Positions 53,236 to 62,246 of a stretch of DNA of 64,000 nucleotides are shown here, piece by piece (within the stretch, counting starts at the first letter, position 1; every line of letters starts with the position of its first letter). Below the pieces are notes generated by a model. It was not told where the DNA came from. It did not search any database and was given only the letters and a program-made list of their open reading frames with translations. Origin of the DNA: Chthonomonas sp. (GTDB lineage: Bacteria > Armatimonadota > Fimbriimonadia > Fimbriimonadales > Fimbriimonadaceae); the NCBI GenBank assembly GCA_016788585.1, contig JAEURP010000002.1:1-64000 (forward strand), read 5' to 3'. The translations under genes and the position numbers were made by a program.

Positions 53236-54257
53236 AAATTGTCTTTCGGTACTTCGAGCTTGCCAGACTCAATTTCCTTTCGCGCTAGCTCTACCTTCGT
53301 CATGGCTTCTGGCGAAACTTTCCCAGCGAGAGCAGGGTTCATGACGAAGTCAATTGCTTGCTCTTGCATGCCAAACAACTGGATGCCGCCCTTGTATTCG
53401 CCCGCCTTGACTTGCTCGGCCAAGGCAATAAAAGCTGGCTTGGCGACGATAATTGCCGAAGCCAATACAGACCCACTGGAATTGTCGTTTTGATCCAAGT
53501 TCGCGCCAATTGCGTAAACGCTTTTCTCCTTGGCTGCATCGAAGACACCTTGGGCTGCCGCATTTGCCTGATGGATCAGAACGTCAGCTCCCTGGTCGAT
53601 GGCCGATAAGGCAGCCTGCTTCGCAGCCTGAATATCGGTGTTGATCGCTAGGCTCATATTGATCACTTGGATATCGGGGTTTACGGATTTTGCCCCTGCG
53701 GCAAAAGCCTTGAAAGTGCTGGCGATCGAGGGAATGCTGTCGATGCCTACGCACGCGACTTTCCCAGACTTGCTCGTTCCAGCTGCCAAAATTCCGGCGA
53801 GGTAGAAGCCCTGTTCGAGATAGAAGCGAAAGGCCCCCGCATTTCGGGCGAACTTGCCTCCGGACGAACTGACAAACACCGTGTTTGGGAAGTCCTCAGC
53901 AAGGTCGACGGCCGGCTCGTTGTACTCGAATCCGTGCCCGATAATGAGTTGGTACCCATCTTGGGCGTAGCTCCGCATCGAGTCCTTGATCTTTGCGCCA
54001 CCAGCGACTTCATTGGATGTTTTTGCTCCGACGCTGGCCTGAATGCCCTTAAGACCGGCATAAGCCATTGCGCTCCACCCAGCGTCGCTGACGGGGCCGG
54101 GCGTGATGAGGGCAACTTTGAATTCGCCAGTAATTGGCTTCATCGGCTCGCCTTCGATTGGCTTCTCAGTTGCCTTTGAAGCTTCTTGAGACGATGAAGG
54201 GGCGGGCGAACAACCGACAAGTGCGGCGAGTAAAAGGGCAATCCAGGCAAATCTCAT
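53232..54257 (-). CDS. BMP-family substrate-binding lipoprotein of a nucleoside ABC transporter
   Basis: A 341-residue lipoprotein (lipobox LVGC at about 13-16, Ser/Pro-rich tether). The core starts KVALITPGPVSDAGWSAMAY, typical for BMP/Med (TmpC, BmpA) purine-nucleoside binders. GHGFEYNEPAVDLAEDFPN and INMSLAINTDIQAAKQAAL are further family features. It is on the opposite strand and about 2.3 kb from the matching ATPase and permeases. The pairing is inferred by family. Confidence 0.9.
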   Translation of the reverse strand: MRFAWIALLLAALVGCSPAPSSSQEASKATEKPIEGEPMKPITGEFKVALITPGPVSDAGWSAMAYAGLKGIQASVGAKTSNEVAGGAKIKDSMRSYAQDGYQLIIGHGFEYNEPAVDLAEDFPNTVFVSSSGGKFARNAGAFRFYLEQGFYLAGILAAGTSKSGKVACVGIDSIPSIASTFKAFAAGAKSVNPDIQVINMSLAINTDIQAAKQAALSAIDQGADVLIHQANAAAQGVFDAAKEKSVYAIGANLDQNDNSSGSVLASAIIVAKPAFIALAEQVKAGEYKGGIQLFGMQEQAIDFVMNPALAGKVSPEAMTKVELARKEIESGKLEVPKDNF

Positions 54258-54285
54258 GGCTACGCCATGATGCTACCCGTCAAAA

Positions 54286-54513
54286 TCACATTTCCGGAAA
54301 GGCAGTGGTATCTTCCTGGTCAGCAAAGCTGGGCAAAAGGTAGCGAGGGGCCGTGGTCGCGCTGTCGAATTGCCACGGCTGGTCGAATTCTGATTGGCTA
54401 GCGGTGAAAACACCGCCTTCGAATAAATCCTCGTTTAAGGACATGAAGGTTATGCCTAGCGCAGGAGTTGCCATTATTCCGAGCGAAACGAGTGCAATAA
54501 GTGTCCTTCCCAT
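54286..54513 (-). CDS. Small secreted protein (75 residues)
   Basis: Starts MGRTLIALVSLGIMATPALG, a plausible signal peptide, and leaves about 55 residues of mature acidic sequence. A GGGAG site lies about 14 bases before the ATG. No homologue recognised. It fills part of the 54258-54613 gap; the rest (54514-54613) shows nothing further. Confidence 0.5.
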   Translation of the reverse strand: MGRTLIALVSLGIMATPALGITFMSLNEDLFEGGVFTASQSEFDQPWQFDSATTAPRYLLPSFADQEDTTAFPEM

Positions 54514-54613
54514 ACCTTTTGAATCTCCCTACAACCAGTAGAGACTGTTCTTAGAATGGGATTGAACAAGTAATGTTCCCAACGACCCCCAAAACTTGGA
54601 TCAAGTAGTTCTT

Positions 54614-55102
54614 CTAGCGAATGGTGGGAACGCGGTTGTAGCACTCGTCGGCTTCGCCGGGGACCTTTTCAAGCAGCATTTCCTTCGTGTAAATGAAGTC
54701 CTTGCGCTCATAATTCGCGAGCTCAAAGTTCTGCCGAAGCACAATTGCCCCTGTCGGGCAAGCTTCTTGGCAATAGCCGCAAAAAATACAGCGCAGCATG
54801 TTGATCTCATAGCGCTTGGCATAGCGCTCACCCGGGCTGTATCGCTCTTGATCGGTGTTTTCGTCCGCCTCCACATAAATGCAGCGTGCCGGGCATGCCC
54901 CGGCGCAAAGAGAACAGCCGATGCACTTTTCGAGGCCGGACTCATAGCGAACTAAATAGTGGCGCCATCGTGTGCGTTGATATTGCTCGCGCCGCTCGTC
55001 CGGATAGCTAATCGTGACCTTTTTCTTTTTGAGCCTTTGGGCGGTAATTCCAAATCCCGCCAAGATCGGCTTTGCGACGTCGCGCATCAGGTCGAGGCTC
55101 AC
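54614..55102 (-). CDS. nuoI: NADH-quinone oxidoreductase subunit I
   Basis: Ferredoxin-like subunit of complex I with two [4Fe-4S] clusters. [12 protein letters not shown] at about residues 60-71 and [12 protein letters not shown] at about 105-116 are the two CxxCxxCxxxCP motifs. The 162-residue length is usual. It overlaps nuoB by four bases. Only nuoB and nuoI of complex I are seen here. Confidence 0.95.
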   Translation of the reverse strand: MSLDLMRDVAKPILAGFGITAQRLKKKKVTISYPDERREQYQRTRWRHYLVRYESGLEKCIGCSLCAGACPARCIYVEADENTDQERYSPGERYAKRYEINMLRCIFCGYCQEACPTGAIVLRQNFELANYERKDFIYTKEMLLEKVPGEADECYNRVPTIR

Positions 55103-55677
55103 TTGGCGACCTCCTCGAGGGTGCGAGGCGCAACTTCAATGATTCTCAGGTCGGCAAACGACTTTGCTTTCTTGCGCTTAATCTTCTCTTGCAGCTTCAT
55201 GATCGCGTAGATCAAGGCATCCGGATTGGGCGGGCAACCGGGCACGTAAACATCCACGGGCACCACCTGGTCGGCACCCTGCACGATGGCGTAGTTGTTA
55301 TATACTCCGCCGCTGCTGGCACAAGCGCCCATGCTGATCACCCACTTTGGCTCGGGCATTTGGTCGTAAATCTGGCGAAGAACCGGCGCCATCTTCTTGC
55401 TCAGGCGGCCTGCGATGATCATCACATCGGCTTGGCGCGGGGTGGCGCGGAAGGCCTCGCTTCCGAAGCGGGCTAGGTCGAATCGAGCTGCCACGGTGGA
55501 CATCATTTCGATCGCGCAACAGGCTAGGCCAAAGGTGAGGGGCCACAGGGCATTTGCCCGGGCTTGGTTCAGAAGCGTCTCGACGGTTGTGACCACAACA
55601 TTGCCGCCCTTCTGGATGTCGCCTAAGACAGGGGTAGAGCTATCGTGCAGAACAACTGTCTCGATCTTCTTCGGCAT
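55099..55677 (-). CDS. nuoB: NADH-quinone oxidoreductase subunit B
   Basis: Carries the N2 [4Fe-4S] cluster. The 192-residue protein has [19 protein letters not shown] and [11 protein letters not shown], which supply the four cluster cysteines. Spacing is standard. It is followed directly by nuoI; a stand-alone nuoBI pair is unusual since nuoC and nuoD usually lie between them. Confidence 0.95.
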   Translation of the reverse strand: MPKKIETVVLHDSSTPVLGDIQKGGNVVVTTVETLLNQARANALWPLTFGLACCAIEMMSTVAARFDLARFGSEAFRATPRQADVMIIAGRLSKKMAPVLRQIYDQMPEPKWVISMGACASSGGVYNNYAIVQGADQVVPVDVYVPGCPPNPDALIYAIMKLQEKIKRKKAKSFADLRIIEVAPRTLEEVAK

Positions 55678-55695
55678 GGAGCCTTGAGTCTACTT

Positions 55696-56469
55696 CTATT
55701 CCTCGAGGATTTTCTTGATGGCGGCGGAATCCTGGCTTTGTAGCGCTTGCTCTAGGACATCGAGCTGCTGGCGGAGGCTGTCGATCGCCAGTTGGACTTC
55801 GCCTCGATTCTGGAGGAGAACCTGCCCCCAAAGGTCGGGGTTCAGACCAGCATGTACTGGCCAATTTGAAGGCGAGAGATGGGCAAAAGCGAGGTCGCGA
55901 CCCAGGCGGGAAAAGAGGCTCGCGAGCGCGCCCGGCAGATGGCTAAGTGTTGCCATGTGGCGGTCGTGATCGGCTGAAGTCATGTGAACAGGAATCGCGT
56001 CGAGGGCAAAGACCATCTGCTCGATCCGCTTGACCGCAAGTTCATCGGCTCCATTTGGGGTGAGAATCCAGTGGAGGTCAGCAAAAAGAGACGGCGAACT
56101 CTTCTCATGCGTCAGACTGCCTGCGAGTGGGTGCCCACCGACGAACCGGCTCCGAAGATTCTCGGGCACATTCATGCAAATCGATTCCTTCACGCTTGTG
56201 GTGTCGGTGATGACCGCATCGGGGCTAGCAATAGGAGCGAGCCTTTGCAACCACTCAAGGACACCATCGGGAGGGGTTGCCAAAACCCAAATTTGCACAT
56301 TTTCGGCATCCGATGGAAGATTGAGCCGACGTGAGACCTTTGCACGGATGAGCGCCTCGGGCAACATATCTTCGCCAAGGACCTGCGTGGCGAATCCGGA
56401 CTCAAGTAGCCCTTGGGCAATGGATCCGCCAACGAGACCGGTGCCGATAACGGCAACCGTCAATCCCAT
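55696..56469 (-). CDS. tyrA: Prephenate dehydrogenase
   Basis: NAD-dependent oxidative decarboxylation of prephenate in tyrosine synthesis. The 257-residue enzyme has the Rossmann motif VIGTGLVGGSIAQGL at residues 6-20, then DTTSVKESI and FVGGHPLAGS, with the active-site His typical of TyrA. ATG 56469 is chosen because GGTGGAAGAA precedes it; an ATG at 56493 would add eight residues. No chorismate-mutase or ACT domain is attached, so feedback control is not apparent. Confidence 0.93.
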   Translation of the reverse strand: MGLTVAVIGTGLVGGSIAQGLLESGFATQVLGEDMLPEALIRAKVSRRLNLPSDAENVQIWVLATPPDGVLEWLQRLAPIASPDAVITDTTSVKESICMNVPENLRSRFVGGHPLAGSLTHEKSSPSLFADLHWILTPNGADELAVKRIEQMVFALDAIPVHMTSADHDRHMATLSHLPGALASLFSRLGRDLAFAHLSPSNWPVHAGLNPDLWGQVLLQNRGEVQLAIDSLRQQLDVLEQALQSQDSAAIKKILEE

Positions 56470-56592
56470 TTCTTCCACCAATTCGCCGGCCATCCCTCAA
56501 AGTACGCCGTTGGGAGTGACTCCGGTGTCCTAAACCCCTACCGCTCGCCCATTTTGCCTCATATTGTCCTTTCTCGGCTTGAAAGTCTGGGT

Positions 56593-58020
56593 ATGTTCAT
56601 GGCAATGCCAAGCCCGCCGAAGCTAACCCTGCAGGGAATCACCAAGCGATTTGGGTCCTTGGTTGCTCTGGATGGCATTTCGATCGAGTTCATTCCAGGG
56701 CAGATTCACGCAGTTCTTGGCGAAAATGGAGCCGGGAAAAGCACGCTGATGAACGTAATCGGTGGCTTTTTGCGACCGGATTCAGGTGCGGCAAGATTTG
56801 AACCAGGGCACGAACTGCCGCTGGGAGACCCATCGGGGACGCGAGCAGCCGGGATTGAAATGGTTCACCAGCATTTCATGCTCATCCCGGAGTTCACGGT
56901 GATCGAGAATCTGGCCCTTGCTACCATCGGATCGCTTTCTGGCCCACTCGATCTTCCCTTTGATCGGTTTAACACCCTCTTAACGAAATTGGGCTGGGAA
57001 GTAGACCTTCACGCCCGGACAGGCTCGCTTCCGGTTGGCGCACAGCAACGCGTGGAGATTCTCAAGGCCCTGGCTACCGATGGCCCGGTCCTCATTCTCG
57101 ATGAGCCAACTGCCGTCTTGTCGGAGAGCGAGGTGAACGACCTCAACCGCGTGTTGCGAGAACTCCGCGATAGTGGGAAGATCGTCATTTTGATTGCCCA
57201 CAAACTGGCAGAGGTTCTCGCGATTGCTGATTGGATTTCTGTCTTGCGCAACGGCAAGCTAGTGGGTTCTGTATCGGGCGCCATGGCCGACGAAACGCAG
57301 CTAAAGTCATGGATTCTTGGTGACTCCTCGTCGATCGAATCTCCAGCGGCCCAACCTACCGTTGCAAGTGACGAAAGTGAATTCGTCTTGCGCGCTCATG
57401 ACATCTTTGTTCGAGGTGATCGCGGTGAAGAAGCCGTCGCGATCACGAGTCTCGGTGTGAAGCGCGGAGAAATCGTTGGAATCGGTGGCGTCGACGGCAA
57501 TGGGCAGGTCGAGCTAGCGGAGGCGGTCGTCGGAATTCGTCACATTCGCTCCGGCCAACTACGAGCTATCGGCAAAGTAGGTTACATCCCTCAAGACCGC
57601 CAAGTCGATGGCTTAGCACTTGAGATGAGCATCAAAGAGAACTTCGAGATTAAGCAAGATTCGGACCTCGTGGTCCTTCCTTCCGTGGTGTCTGCGAATG
57701 CACGGTCATTGATCGAAAAATACAATATCAAGGCGAATAACATTAACAATAAAGTTGCATCCCTCAGCGGAGGTAATCAGCAGAAGGTGGTCGTAAGCCG
57801 GGTTCTCGAGGGCAAGCCAGACCTCATCGTGGCCGTAAACCCGACTCGAGGATTGGACTTTTCCGCCACCCAATTTGTGCACGATGCAATTCGCCTGGCG
57901 GCACGAGAGGGAGCTGGGGTCTTGCTCATCACGGCAGATCGCGATGAGTTTCGTGAACTGGCGACCAAATTTCTCTATATCGATCGGGGCAATGTCCACG
58001 ATCAAGGATGGGTCAGGTGA
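56593..58020 (+). CDS. ATP-binding protein of a BMP-type nucleoside ABC transporter
   Basis: A 475-residue protein with two ABC domains in tandem. The first has GENGAGKST (Walker A) near residue 42 and DEPTAVLSESE (Walker B). The second has a degenerate Walker A (GVDGNGQVELAEAV) but a good signature LSGGNQQKVVVSRVL. This is the RbsA/YufO type. ATG 56593 is chosen; the longer frame upstream covers the tyrA start. It overlaps the next gene by 13 bases. Confidence 0.92.
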   Translation: MFMAMPSPPKLTLQGITKRFGSLVALDGISIEFIPGQIHAVLGENGAGKSTLMNVIGGFLRPDSGAARFEPGHELPLGDPSGTRAAGIEMVHQHFMLIPEFTVIENLALATIGSLSGPLDLPFDRFNTLLTKLGWEVDLHARTGSLPVGAQQRVEILKALATDGPVLILDEPTAVLSESEVNDLNRVLRELRDSGKIVILIAHKLAEVLAIADWISVLRNGKLVGSVSGAMADETQLKSWILGDSSSIESPAAQPTVASDESEFVLRAHDIFVRGDRGEEAVAITSLGVKRGEIVGIGGVDGNGQVELAEAVVGIRHIRSGQLRAIGKVGYIPQDRQVDGLALEMSIKENFEIKQDSDLVVLPSVVSANARSLIEKYNIKANNINNKVASLSGGNQQKVVVSRVLEGKPDLIVAVNPTRGLDFSATQFVHDAIRLAAREGAGVLLITADRDEFRELATKFLYIDRGNVHDQGWVR

Positions 58021-58988
58021 AACTGGCTATCGCGCTCATCATCGTTATCGCTCTCGCTCTATTGGGCTTTGGCCTTAGTCCGGCTGAGGGCATCAGCACG
58101 ATAGTAAGCGGTGCGTTCGGAGGGGAAGTTGGCTGGGGTCGAACCCTGGTTAACATGGCGCCCCTATTGCTTACGGGGCTCGGGATCACCGTCGCTTGGA
58201 AGGCAGGAATGTATAACATTGGTGGCGAGGGGCAATACATTACTGGCGGATTGTTAGGCGCCGCGATTGCTCGAACCCAATTCGGCGGCCCTTGGGCAAT
58301 CCTCCTAGCCACAGCGATTGGCGGCGCCCTTTGCGGTGCTCTTGCGGGCTGGCTCCAAGTCAAACGCGGCGTTCACGTCGCGATCTCGACAATCCTTCTG
58401 AATTTCATTGCGCTGCAGGCGCTGGCTTGGGCCGTAACGGGGCCGTTGCAAGCGCCCGGCACGACCGCGAGCCAAACAGAAGAACTCGCGCCGCCGCAAA
58501 TGCTCACGCGTTTCTCGAGCCGGACAGATTTGCACATGGGGGTACTGCTTGCCGTCGTGGCGGCAATCATGATTTGGGGATATCTCAATTTCACACGGCC
58601 CGGATTTCAGCTGCGTCTAACGGGGGAGAACCCCAGGGCAGCCCGCGCGGCCCGGCTCAATGCAGACCGCATCCGCTTGCAGGCAATGGCGCTCAGCGGC
58701 GCGCTTTGTGGGCTCGCGGGCGGCGTTCAATTCGCTGGCGTCAGCGGCGTGATCGACACTGGATTTAATCAACAGTGGGGATTTTTGGGCATTCCGGTCG
58801 CCTTACTCGGTGGATTGAATGCCCTCGGCGTGATCGTTTCGAGTTTCCTCTTCGGAGGATTGATGGCAGGAACCCAAACACTGTCGCGCACCGCACCGGG
58901 AGGAGACCTTCTGATCTTCGTTGTTCAAGGGGCCGCGGTGCTGGCATTCCTTTTCTTCCAACCGAAGAGGGAGCCAACCCATGCTTGA
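58008..58988 (+). CDS. Nucleoside ABC transporter permease (YufP-like)
   Basis: A 326-residue integral membrane protein of the BPD_transp_2 type with about 9 hydrophobic segments; GEGQYITGGLLGAA and TGENPRAARAARLNADRIR are typical. ATG 58008 is used; GTG 58017, which overlaps the ATPase stop as GTGA, is an equally good alternative. It overlaps the next permease by eight bases. It forms one half of the membrane channel. Confidence 0.9.
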   Translation: MGQVKLAIALIIVIALALLGFGLSPAEGISTIVSGAFGGEVGWGRTLVNMAPLLLTGLGITVAWKAGMYNIGGEGQYITGGLLGAAIARTQFGGPWAILLATAIGGALCGALAGWLQVKRGVHVAISTILLNFIALQALAWAVTGPLQAPGTTASQTEELAPPQMLTRFSSRTDLHMGVLLAVVAAIMIWGYLNFTRPGFQLRLTGENPRAARAARLNADRIRLQAMALSGALCGLAGGVQFAGVSGVIDTGFNQQWGFLGIPVALLGGLNALGVIVSSFLFGGLMAGTQTLSRTAPGGDLLIFVVQGAAVLAFLFFQPKREPTHA

Positions 58989-59820
58989 CCTCTTGCGCTT
59001 TGCTGCCCCCGTGGCCCTTGCTAGCCTTGGCGAGTCGGTGGGGCAGCGCTCGGGTGTGCTTAATATCGGTCTGGAGGGGATGATGCTTACGGGGGCCTAC
59101 ACGGGGATGCTGGCGACGCGTCAGACCGGAAACCCTTGGGTGGGGGTTTTGGCCGGAATCGTTGCCGCCATGGTGTTAGGATTGGTGCAAAGTTACTTTG
59201 TATTGTGGCGTCAGGCCGATCAGGTCGTCGCTGGCACGGCAATAAATCTTCTTGCACTCGGGCTCACTGGGGCGAGCTATCGACGGATCTTTGGCGAGAG
59301 CGGTGAGTTGCTCAGCATTCCAACGATATCCAATCATGCCCTCATTGCCTTTATGCTGATCAGCGTGCCAGCCCTCGCTTGGCTGCTGTTTCGGTCCAAG
59401 TGGGGATTGGCTGTTCGGGCGGCGGGTGAGCACCCGGAAGCCGTTGCGGCAAGCGGGTTTAGTGTCATCCGCTTGAGGCTTCAGGCGAGCTTGATTGCCG
59501 CATTTTATGCCGGTCTTGCGGGTGCCCACCTGAGCATCGTCAATGCGGCGAGTTTCCAGGAGGAACTTACCAAGGGCCGGGGCTTCATCGCGATCGCGAT
59601 TGTCACCTTTGGAAGGTTCAACCCAATTTGGGCGTTTGTGGCGAGCCTCATCATTGGTGGCGCCGAAGTTCTTCAATACCGCCTTCAGGCTCAGGGAATC
59701 CAGGCTCCGCCCCAGTTCTTCCTCGCCTTGCCCTATGTTTTGGCGCTGTTAGTTCTCGTTTTTGTTGGAAAGGGAGGCCGCGCGCCGCAAGCTTTAGCGG
59801 TTCCATATCGTAAGGACTAG
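58981..59820 (+). CDS. Nucleoside ABC transporter permease (YufQ-like)
   Basis: A 279-residue second permease of the same family. SGVLNIGLEGMMLTGAYTG near residue 25 and RAAGEHPEAVAASGF near 150 are characteristic. ATG 58981 has a GAGGGAG site five bases ahead. The permeases and ATPase are in one operon with the pterin synthase and SDR that follow, so import of purine-type compounds may serve pterin synthesis (inference). Confidence 0.9.
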   Translation: MLDLLRFAAPVALASLGESVGQRSGVLNIGLEGMMLTGAYTGMLATRQTGNPWVGVLAGIVAAMVLGLVQSYFVLWRQADQVVAGTAINLLALGLTGASYRRIFGESGELLSIPTISNHALIAFMLISVPALAWLLFRSKWGLAVRAAGEHPEAVAASGFSVIRLRLQASLIAAFYAGLAGAHLSIVNAASFQEELTKGRGFIAIAIVTFGRFNPIWAFVASLIIGGAEVLQYRLQAQGIQAPPQFFLALPYVLALLVLVFVGKGGRAPQALAVPYRKD

Positions 59821-59823
59821 GAG

Positions 59824-60645
59824 ATGGCAAGACCTGTTCGATTGACTCGGCGCGTGACTTTCAGTAGCGGCCATCGCTATTGGCGATCCGATTTGACGCC
59901 GGAGCAGAATCGAGCCCTCTTCGGCGAATGGGCATCGCCATTTAATCATGGCCACAACTTTGGGTTAGAAGTGACGACCATCGGCACCGTCAACCCACGT
60001 GACGGAATGGTGATCAACATCAAAACGATCGACGATATCCTTCAGCGAGAGGTTGTGGGTGTTTTCGACCAGCGATCGATCAATGATGAGATTTCGGCCT
60101 TCCGCGACATGTCGCCGACGACCGAGAACCTAGCCGCTTACTTGGCGGAATTGTTGTCAAAATGTCTTCCGAAGGAATCCCAACTCGATGAACTCAAACT
60201 CGAAGAGACCGCCACGCTTTCCGCGAAATGGAGGGCTAATCAAGTGACGCTTACGCGCAGTTATGAGTTTGCCGCCGCGCATCGTCTCAACAGTCCTGAA
60301 TTGACCGCCGAGCAAAACGTGGAGATCTTTGGCAAGTGTAACAATGCCGCAGGGCACGGTCACAACTATGTTTTGGAGGTAGAGGTTTCGGGGCCCATTG
60401 ATATGAAATCGGGAATGATGGTGGACTTGGGCCAACTCGATAGTATTGTTAATGAGCAAGTTGTCGATCGGTACGACCACAAGAACTTTAACTGCGACCT
60501 GCCCGAGTTTTCCGATAAGAACCCAACGAGCGAAGTTGTCTGTCTTGAAATCTTTGAACGGCTCGCCAAATCACTTCCTGTAAAGCTCGTGAGCATCCGT
60601 CTGTGGGAGACGGCGAGAAACATGTTCGAGGTGCGAGCTGAGTAA
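59824..60645 (+). CDS. Tandem-domain 6-pyruvoyl-tetrahydropterin synthase / QueD-like protein
   Basis: A 273-residue protein made of two consecutive domains of this fold. The second (residues about 140-273) has all features: His 153, Cys 172 (GKCNNAAGHGHN), His 178 and His 180 for zinc, and RYDHKNFN. The first (1-130) keeps the zinc histidines (His 17, 42, 44) but has Trp 36 at the Cys position and Gln for the catalytic His (VFDQRSIN). The first half is therefore probably not catalytic. It uses dihydroneopterin triphosphate in the family. Product (queuosine or biopterin) cannot be assigned. Confidence 0.88.
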   Translation: MARPVRLTRRVTFSSGHRYWRSDLTPEQNRALFGEWASPFNHGHNFGLEVTTIGTVNPRDGMVINIKTIDDILQREVVGVFDQRSINDEISAFRDMSPTTENLAAYLAELLSKCLPKESQLDELKLEETATLSAKWRANQVTLTRSYEFAAAHRLNSPELTAEQNVEIFGKCNNAAGHGHNYVLEVEVSGPIDMKSGMMVDLGQLDSIVNEQVVDRYDHKNFNCDLPEFSDKNPTSEVVCLEIFERLAKSLPVKLVSIRLWETARNMFEVRAE

Positions 60646-61336
60646 GCGCGTTCTCATCACCGGCGCGAGCAGTGGGATCGGTCATGCGACTGCACTCGAG
60701 CTCGCATCGTTGGGCTATTCGCTAGTGCTTGCCGCCAGAAGGGAAGACCTTCTTCTGCAAACCGTAGCCGACTGCATGGACAGAGGTGCGACTGCCGCGG
60801 TGCCCGTTCCTTGCGACGTGACGCAGGATGACGGCCGCATTCGAGCTGCTCTGGCGTTAGGAGAGTTGCCGAATGACTTGGAGCCGTGCCTCGTCAACAA
60901 TGCCGGAATCGGCGAATTCGGCCCTTTCAGCGAAATGCCTGCCAATGCGATCGAACAGCAGATCCAGACAAATCTTGTCGGTGCGATGCTCCTAACTCAA
61001 ACGGTTCTGCCTCTCTTCGCTAATGGCGGGCGCATTGTCAATGTGCTTAGCGTTGTCGCTGAGATTCCATTGCCAAATTCGGCGGCATACGCAGCCAGTA
61101 AGGCGGGCTTACGCATGTTTGGAAGAGTTCTACAAGAGGAATTGCGCGAGCAAGGGGTGCTGATCACTAACCTAATGCCTGGAGCAACGAGTACTGAAAT
61201 TTGGTCGGAAGGCGCCAATCGGGCCGACATGATGCCGCCATCCGCGGTCGCCGAGACGATTGCTTGGCTCCTTACGTCACCACCCAACCGCGTGGTCGAC
61301 GAGATGATGTTGATGCCGCCAAAGGGCGTTCTCTAA
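60638..61336 (+). CDS. Short-chain dehydrogenase/reductase with a probable CTG start
   Basis: A 232-residue SDR. The Rossmann motif TGASSGIG, NNAG and the catalytic Ser/YAASK (residues Ser..Tyr..Lys) are present. No ATG, GTG or TTG in frame lies upstream of TGASSGIG; the first later one, TTG 60710, would delete it. CTG 60638 gives LSKRVLITGASSGIG, overlaps the preceding stop region, and is preceded by GAGGTG four bases away (60628-60633). I therefore call a CTG start. Substrate unknown; sepiapterin-reductase-like action is possible from context only. Confidence 0.8.
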   Translation: MSKRVLITGASSGIGHATALELASLGYSLVLAARREDLLLQTVADCMDRGATAAVPVPCDVTQDDGRIRAALALGELPNDLEPCLVNNAGIGEFGPFSEMPANAIEQQIQTNLVGAMLLTQTVLPLFANGGRIVNVLSVVAEIPLPNSAAYAASKAGLRMFGRVLQEELREQGVLITNLMPGATSTEIWSEGANRADMMPPSAVAETIAWLLTSPPNRVVDEMMLMPPKGVL

Positions 61337-61337
61337 A

Positions 61338-61874
61338 TCAGCTCGCCAACTCTTGTAGCGGGAATGATTCGAATGCTGGCAAATAGAAGGACCACTGGTC
61401 TTTGCTCTTTGCCTTGAGATAGGCAGGTAGGGAGATGTAAGGAATGAAATGCGGCCGCTTCGGAACGGTGCGGAGCTTCATTCTCGCTTGTTGTGGTGTT
61501 TTATCGCCCTTCTTTAGATTGCACTTGCGGCAGCAGGCGACGAGATTGTCCCAACGATGCGGCCCGCCCATCCATCGAGGAATGACATGATCGATGGTGA
61601 GGTCCTTACCCTTTATTCCGCAGTACATGCAGGTGTATCCGTCCCGCGCCAGGACGCTGTGGCGGCTCAGCCGTAGCTGAGGCAAAGGGCGACGCACGTG
61701 GTACCGCATTTTCACAACAGAGGGCGCGGGCAGCGCACCACGAGTTGTAAAGATGTTCAACTCGTGGCTCTCGATCATCTCGGCCTTACCGAGGAGAATG
61801 AGCGACAATGCTCGCCGAGCGTGGCACACGTTCAGTGGTTCGTAGTCGGAGTTCAGCAGCAAGACCTCTTTCAT
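61338..61874 (-). CDS. HNH endonuclease family protein
   Basis: A 178-residue protein with the HNH/zinc arrangement CMYCGIKGKDLTIDHVIPRW, GGPHRWDNLVACCRKCN. The Cys pairs and the central DH-N-H are intact. ATG 61874 is chosen over the GTG at 61880 because the AAGGTG site is spaced seven bases from it. The N-terminal 75 residues are a small alpha/beta region common in bacterial HNH proteins of this type. It is not in an obvious mobile element. Function is unassigned. Confidence 0.9.
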   Translation of the reverse strand: MKEVLLLNSDYEPLNVCHARRALSLILLGKAEMIESHELNIFTTRGALPAPSVVKMRYHVRRPLPQLRLSRHSVLARDGYTCMYCGIKGKDLTIDHVIPRWMGGPHRWDNLVACCRKCNLKKGDKTPQQARMKLRTVPKRPHFIPYISLPAYLKAKSKDQWSFYLPAFESFPLQELAS

Positions 61875-61897
61875 TTTCACATCACCTTGCCGGGCAC

Positions 61898-61931
61898 AAA
61901 AAAGGGCTGGCGATGCGAGACATGCCAGCCC
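61898..61931 (-). terminator. Hairpin plus T-run just upstream of the HNH gene (attenuator-like)
   Basis: GGGCTGGC (61904-61911), a 12-base loop and GCCAGCCC (61924-61931). On the minus strand the hairpin is followed by six T (complement of A 61898-61903). It precedes the HNH start by about 24 bases on its own strand. A terminator in a leader suggests attenuation or the end of a short leader RNA. The regulator is unknown. Confidence 0.62.
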
Positions 61932-62246
61932 AACAGCAATCGGAAACCGGAGCGCACCGTATTGCGGTGTTCGCCCAGGCCGCCGGCCGGCGTATCAAGA
62001 AGTCGCATCCCATCCAAAAGTGCATGGCTTACTCAGTTTGACGTGGACAATTCGCAAAAGGAATCAGAATAAATACTGGGGAGCGACGGTTTATTTTCCG
62101 CCTTAACATTCGCTTAATTTGTGCCTAGAAGACACGAAAGTTAGGTGAAAACAGTCAGGATGCAACAGAAACCTGAAAACGATTCAGACCTAACTGGTAC
62201 AATTCTCCGTCTTGAACCGCATAGATTTTGCGGAGGTCATCAGGTT
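61932..62246. other. Intergenic region between HNH gene and murA
   Basis: No certain gene. A plus-strand 42-codon frame (61913-62041, start ATGCGAGACATGCCAGCCC) is basic at the end and could be a small protein, but support is weak. CGCCGGCCGGCG is a short palindrome near 61980-61991. An AT-rich area from 62070 to 62130 probably contains the murA promoter, and GGAGG (62232-62236) is its ribosome-binding site. Confidence 0.5.

Noticed and set aside
61913-62041. 42-codon small protein between the HNH gene and murA
   Set aside because: No good ribosome-binding site and it overlaps the terminator hairpin; noted as possible only.
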